Shown piece after piece: positions 63,277-64,000 of a stretch of 64,000 nt of DNA. Position numbers and translations under genes: made by a program. Each line of letters starts with the position of its first letter. Positions within the stretch are counted from its first letter, which is position 1. Source of the DNA: Thalassovita sp. (GTDB lineage Bacteria > Pseudomonadota > Alphaproteobacteria > Rhodobacterales > Rhodobacteraceae); contig CP051233.1 in the NCBI GenBank assembly GCA_017792425.1, forward strand, positions 62,001-126,000. The letters are read 5' to 3'. Below the pieces are notes generated by a model. That model was not told the DNA's origin. It was given only the letters and a program-made list of their open reading frames with translations, and searched no databases.

Positions 63277-64000
63277 TTACTTGCCCGCGATCAGCTCGGC
63301 CTGGGCCACGATCACTTCGGCCTGTTTGATCGAAGCGATATCCACCAGTCGGCCCTTGTAGACGGTCGCGCCTTCGCCGTTGGCCTTGGCCTGTTCCATC
63401 GCGGCCAGGATTTCGCGGGCTTCGGCAACAGCCTCTTCTGACGGGGTAAACACTTGGTTTGCCAGTGCAATCTGCTTGGGATGGATGGCCCATTTGCCGA
63501 CCATGCCCAGTGTCGCAGACCGTTTGGCCTGCGCGATATAGCCCTCGTCGTCGGAAAAATCGCCGAACGGGCCATCGACCGGCAGCACGCCGTGGGTGCG
63601 GCAGGCGGCAACGATGGCGGCCTGTGCCCAGTGCCACGGGTCCGACCAGAATTTCTGATCGCCGCGCAACATATAGTAGTTTTCCTGCGTCCCACCAATA
63701 CCGGTGGTCTGCATGCCCATCGAAGCGGCAAAATCGGCGGCCCCCAGCGACATCGCCACCAGACGGGGCGAAGCAGCGGCGATTTCCTCGACATGGGCGA
63801 TACCGGCGGCAGATTCGATGATCACTTCAAAGTTGATCTTCTTGGTCCGACCCTTGGCGCGTTCGATCGCCGTCACCAGCGCATCAACCGCATAGATATC
63901 CTCGGCGCAGCCGACCTTGGGGATCATGATCTGGTCCAGACGCTCGCCCGCTTGTTCCAGCAGATCCACCACGTCACGGTACCAGTACGGCGTGTCCAAC
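63277..64000 (-). CDS. mcl1: Malyl-CoA/beta-methylmalyl-CoA lyase (C-terminal part, cut by the window)
   Basis: About 241 C-terminal residues of an HpcH/HpaI (citrate-lyase beta) family enzyme; the frame runs off the right edge. It has DTPYWYRDVVDLLEQAGERLDQIMIPKVGCAEDIYAVDAL, the metal-site region FEVIIESAAGIAHVEEIAAASPRLVAMSLGAADFAASMG, and the C-terminal part ending VYKGRLVDIASIKQAEVIVAQAELIAGK. All match Mcl1 of Rhodobacter, which cleaves malyl-CoA and beta-methylmalyl-CoA in the ethylmalonyl-CoA pathway. The first ~77 residues are missing. Confidence 0.92.
   Translation of the reverse strand, partial: LDTPYWYRDVVDLLEQAGERLDQIMIPKVGCAEDIYAVDALVTAIERAKGRTKKINFEVIIESAAGIAHVEEIAAASPRLVAMSLGAADFAASMGMQTTGIGGTQENYYMLRGDQKFWSDPWHWAQAAIVAACRTHGVLPVDGPFGDFSDDEGYIAQAKRSATLGMVGKWAIHPKQIALANQVFTPSEEAVAEAREILAAMEQAKANGEGATVYKGRLVDIASIKQAEVIVAQAELIAGK

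Overview
The window is a chromosomal segment of an alphaproteobacterium, most likely a roseobacter-type member of the Rhodobacteraceae. The evidence is the high G+C content, the dnaA-dnaN-recF block with gyrB nearby, the flaF-flbT flagellin regulators, a sulfite dehydrogenase of the SoeABC type next to a taurine-type aminotransferase, and a malyl-CoA lyase of the ethylmalonyl-CoA pathway at the right edge. No transposase, phage gene, CRISPR array or plasmid replication gene is visible.

Left part (1-16.6 kb) is catabolic. The end of a taurine:pyruvate-aminotransferase-like gene is followed by soeABC (molybdopterin subunit, FeS subunit, membrane anchor), a class IV aminotransferase and a convergent haloalkane-dehalogenase-like hydrolase. 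Next comes a complete 4-hydroxybenzoate/protocatechuate meta-cleavage locus: pobA with a divergent AraC regulator, ligC, a LysR regulator that carries two helix-turn-helix domains, and a divergent operon galB-ligK-ligU-ligI-ligA-ligB. Together these convert 4-hydroxybenzoate through protocatechuate 4,5-cleavage to pyruvate and oxaloacetate. The hydratase step uses the PIG-L-type GalB.

Middle part (16.6-34.3 kb) is housekeeping. On the minus strand lie dnaA, dnaN and recF, then gyrB, with an acyl-CoA ligase and three surface-polysaccharide genes between recF and gyrB. Upstream are rpsT, an enoyl-CoA hydratase, mutM and the divergent ubiE-ubiB pair, then a small phosphotransferase.

From 34.4 to 58.8 kb is one large flagellar cluster of about 30 genes: flgD, fliK, flgJ, flagellin, flaF, flbT, fliI, flgBC, fliEQ, flgFGAH, flhB, fliR, flhA, a lytic transglycosylase, motA, motE, fliL, fliF, fliH, fliN and fliP. 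Five intergenic operon heads in it carry a TTAA-N7-TTAA-like element, suggesting CtrA control. motB, fliG, fliM, flgE, flgI, flgK and flgL are not in the window. A 640-residue exported protein sits in the place where motB would be expected.

Right edge (58.8-64 kb): tRNA-Ala(GGC), an acidic TIGR02300-type protein, a YgjP-type metallopeptidase, a GntR regulator with a perfect 16-bp palindrome against its start codon, a membrane protein, accA, an Asp/Glu-racemase-like protein and the truncated malyl-CoA lyase gene.
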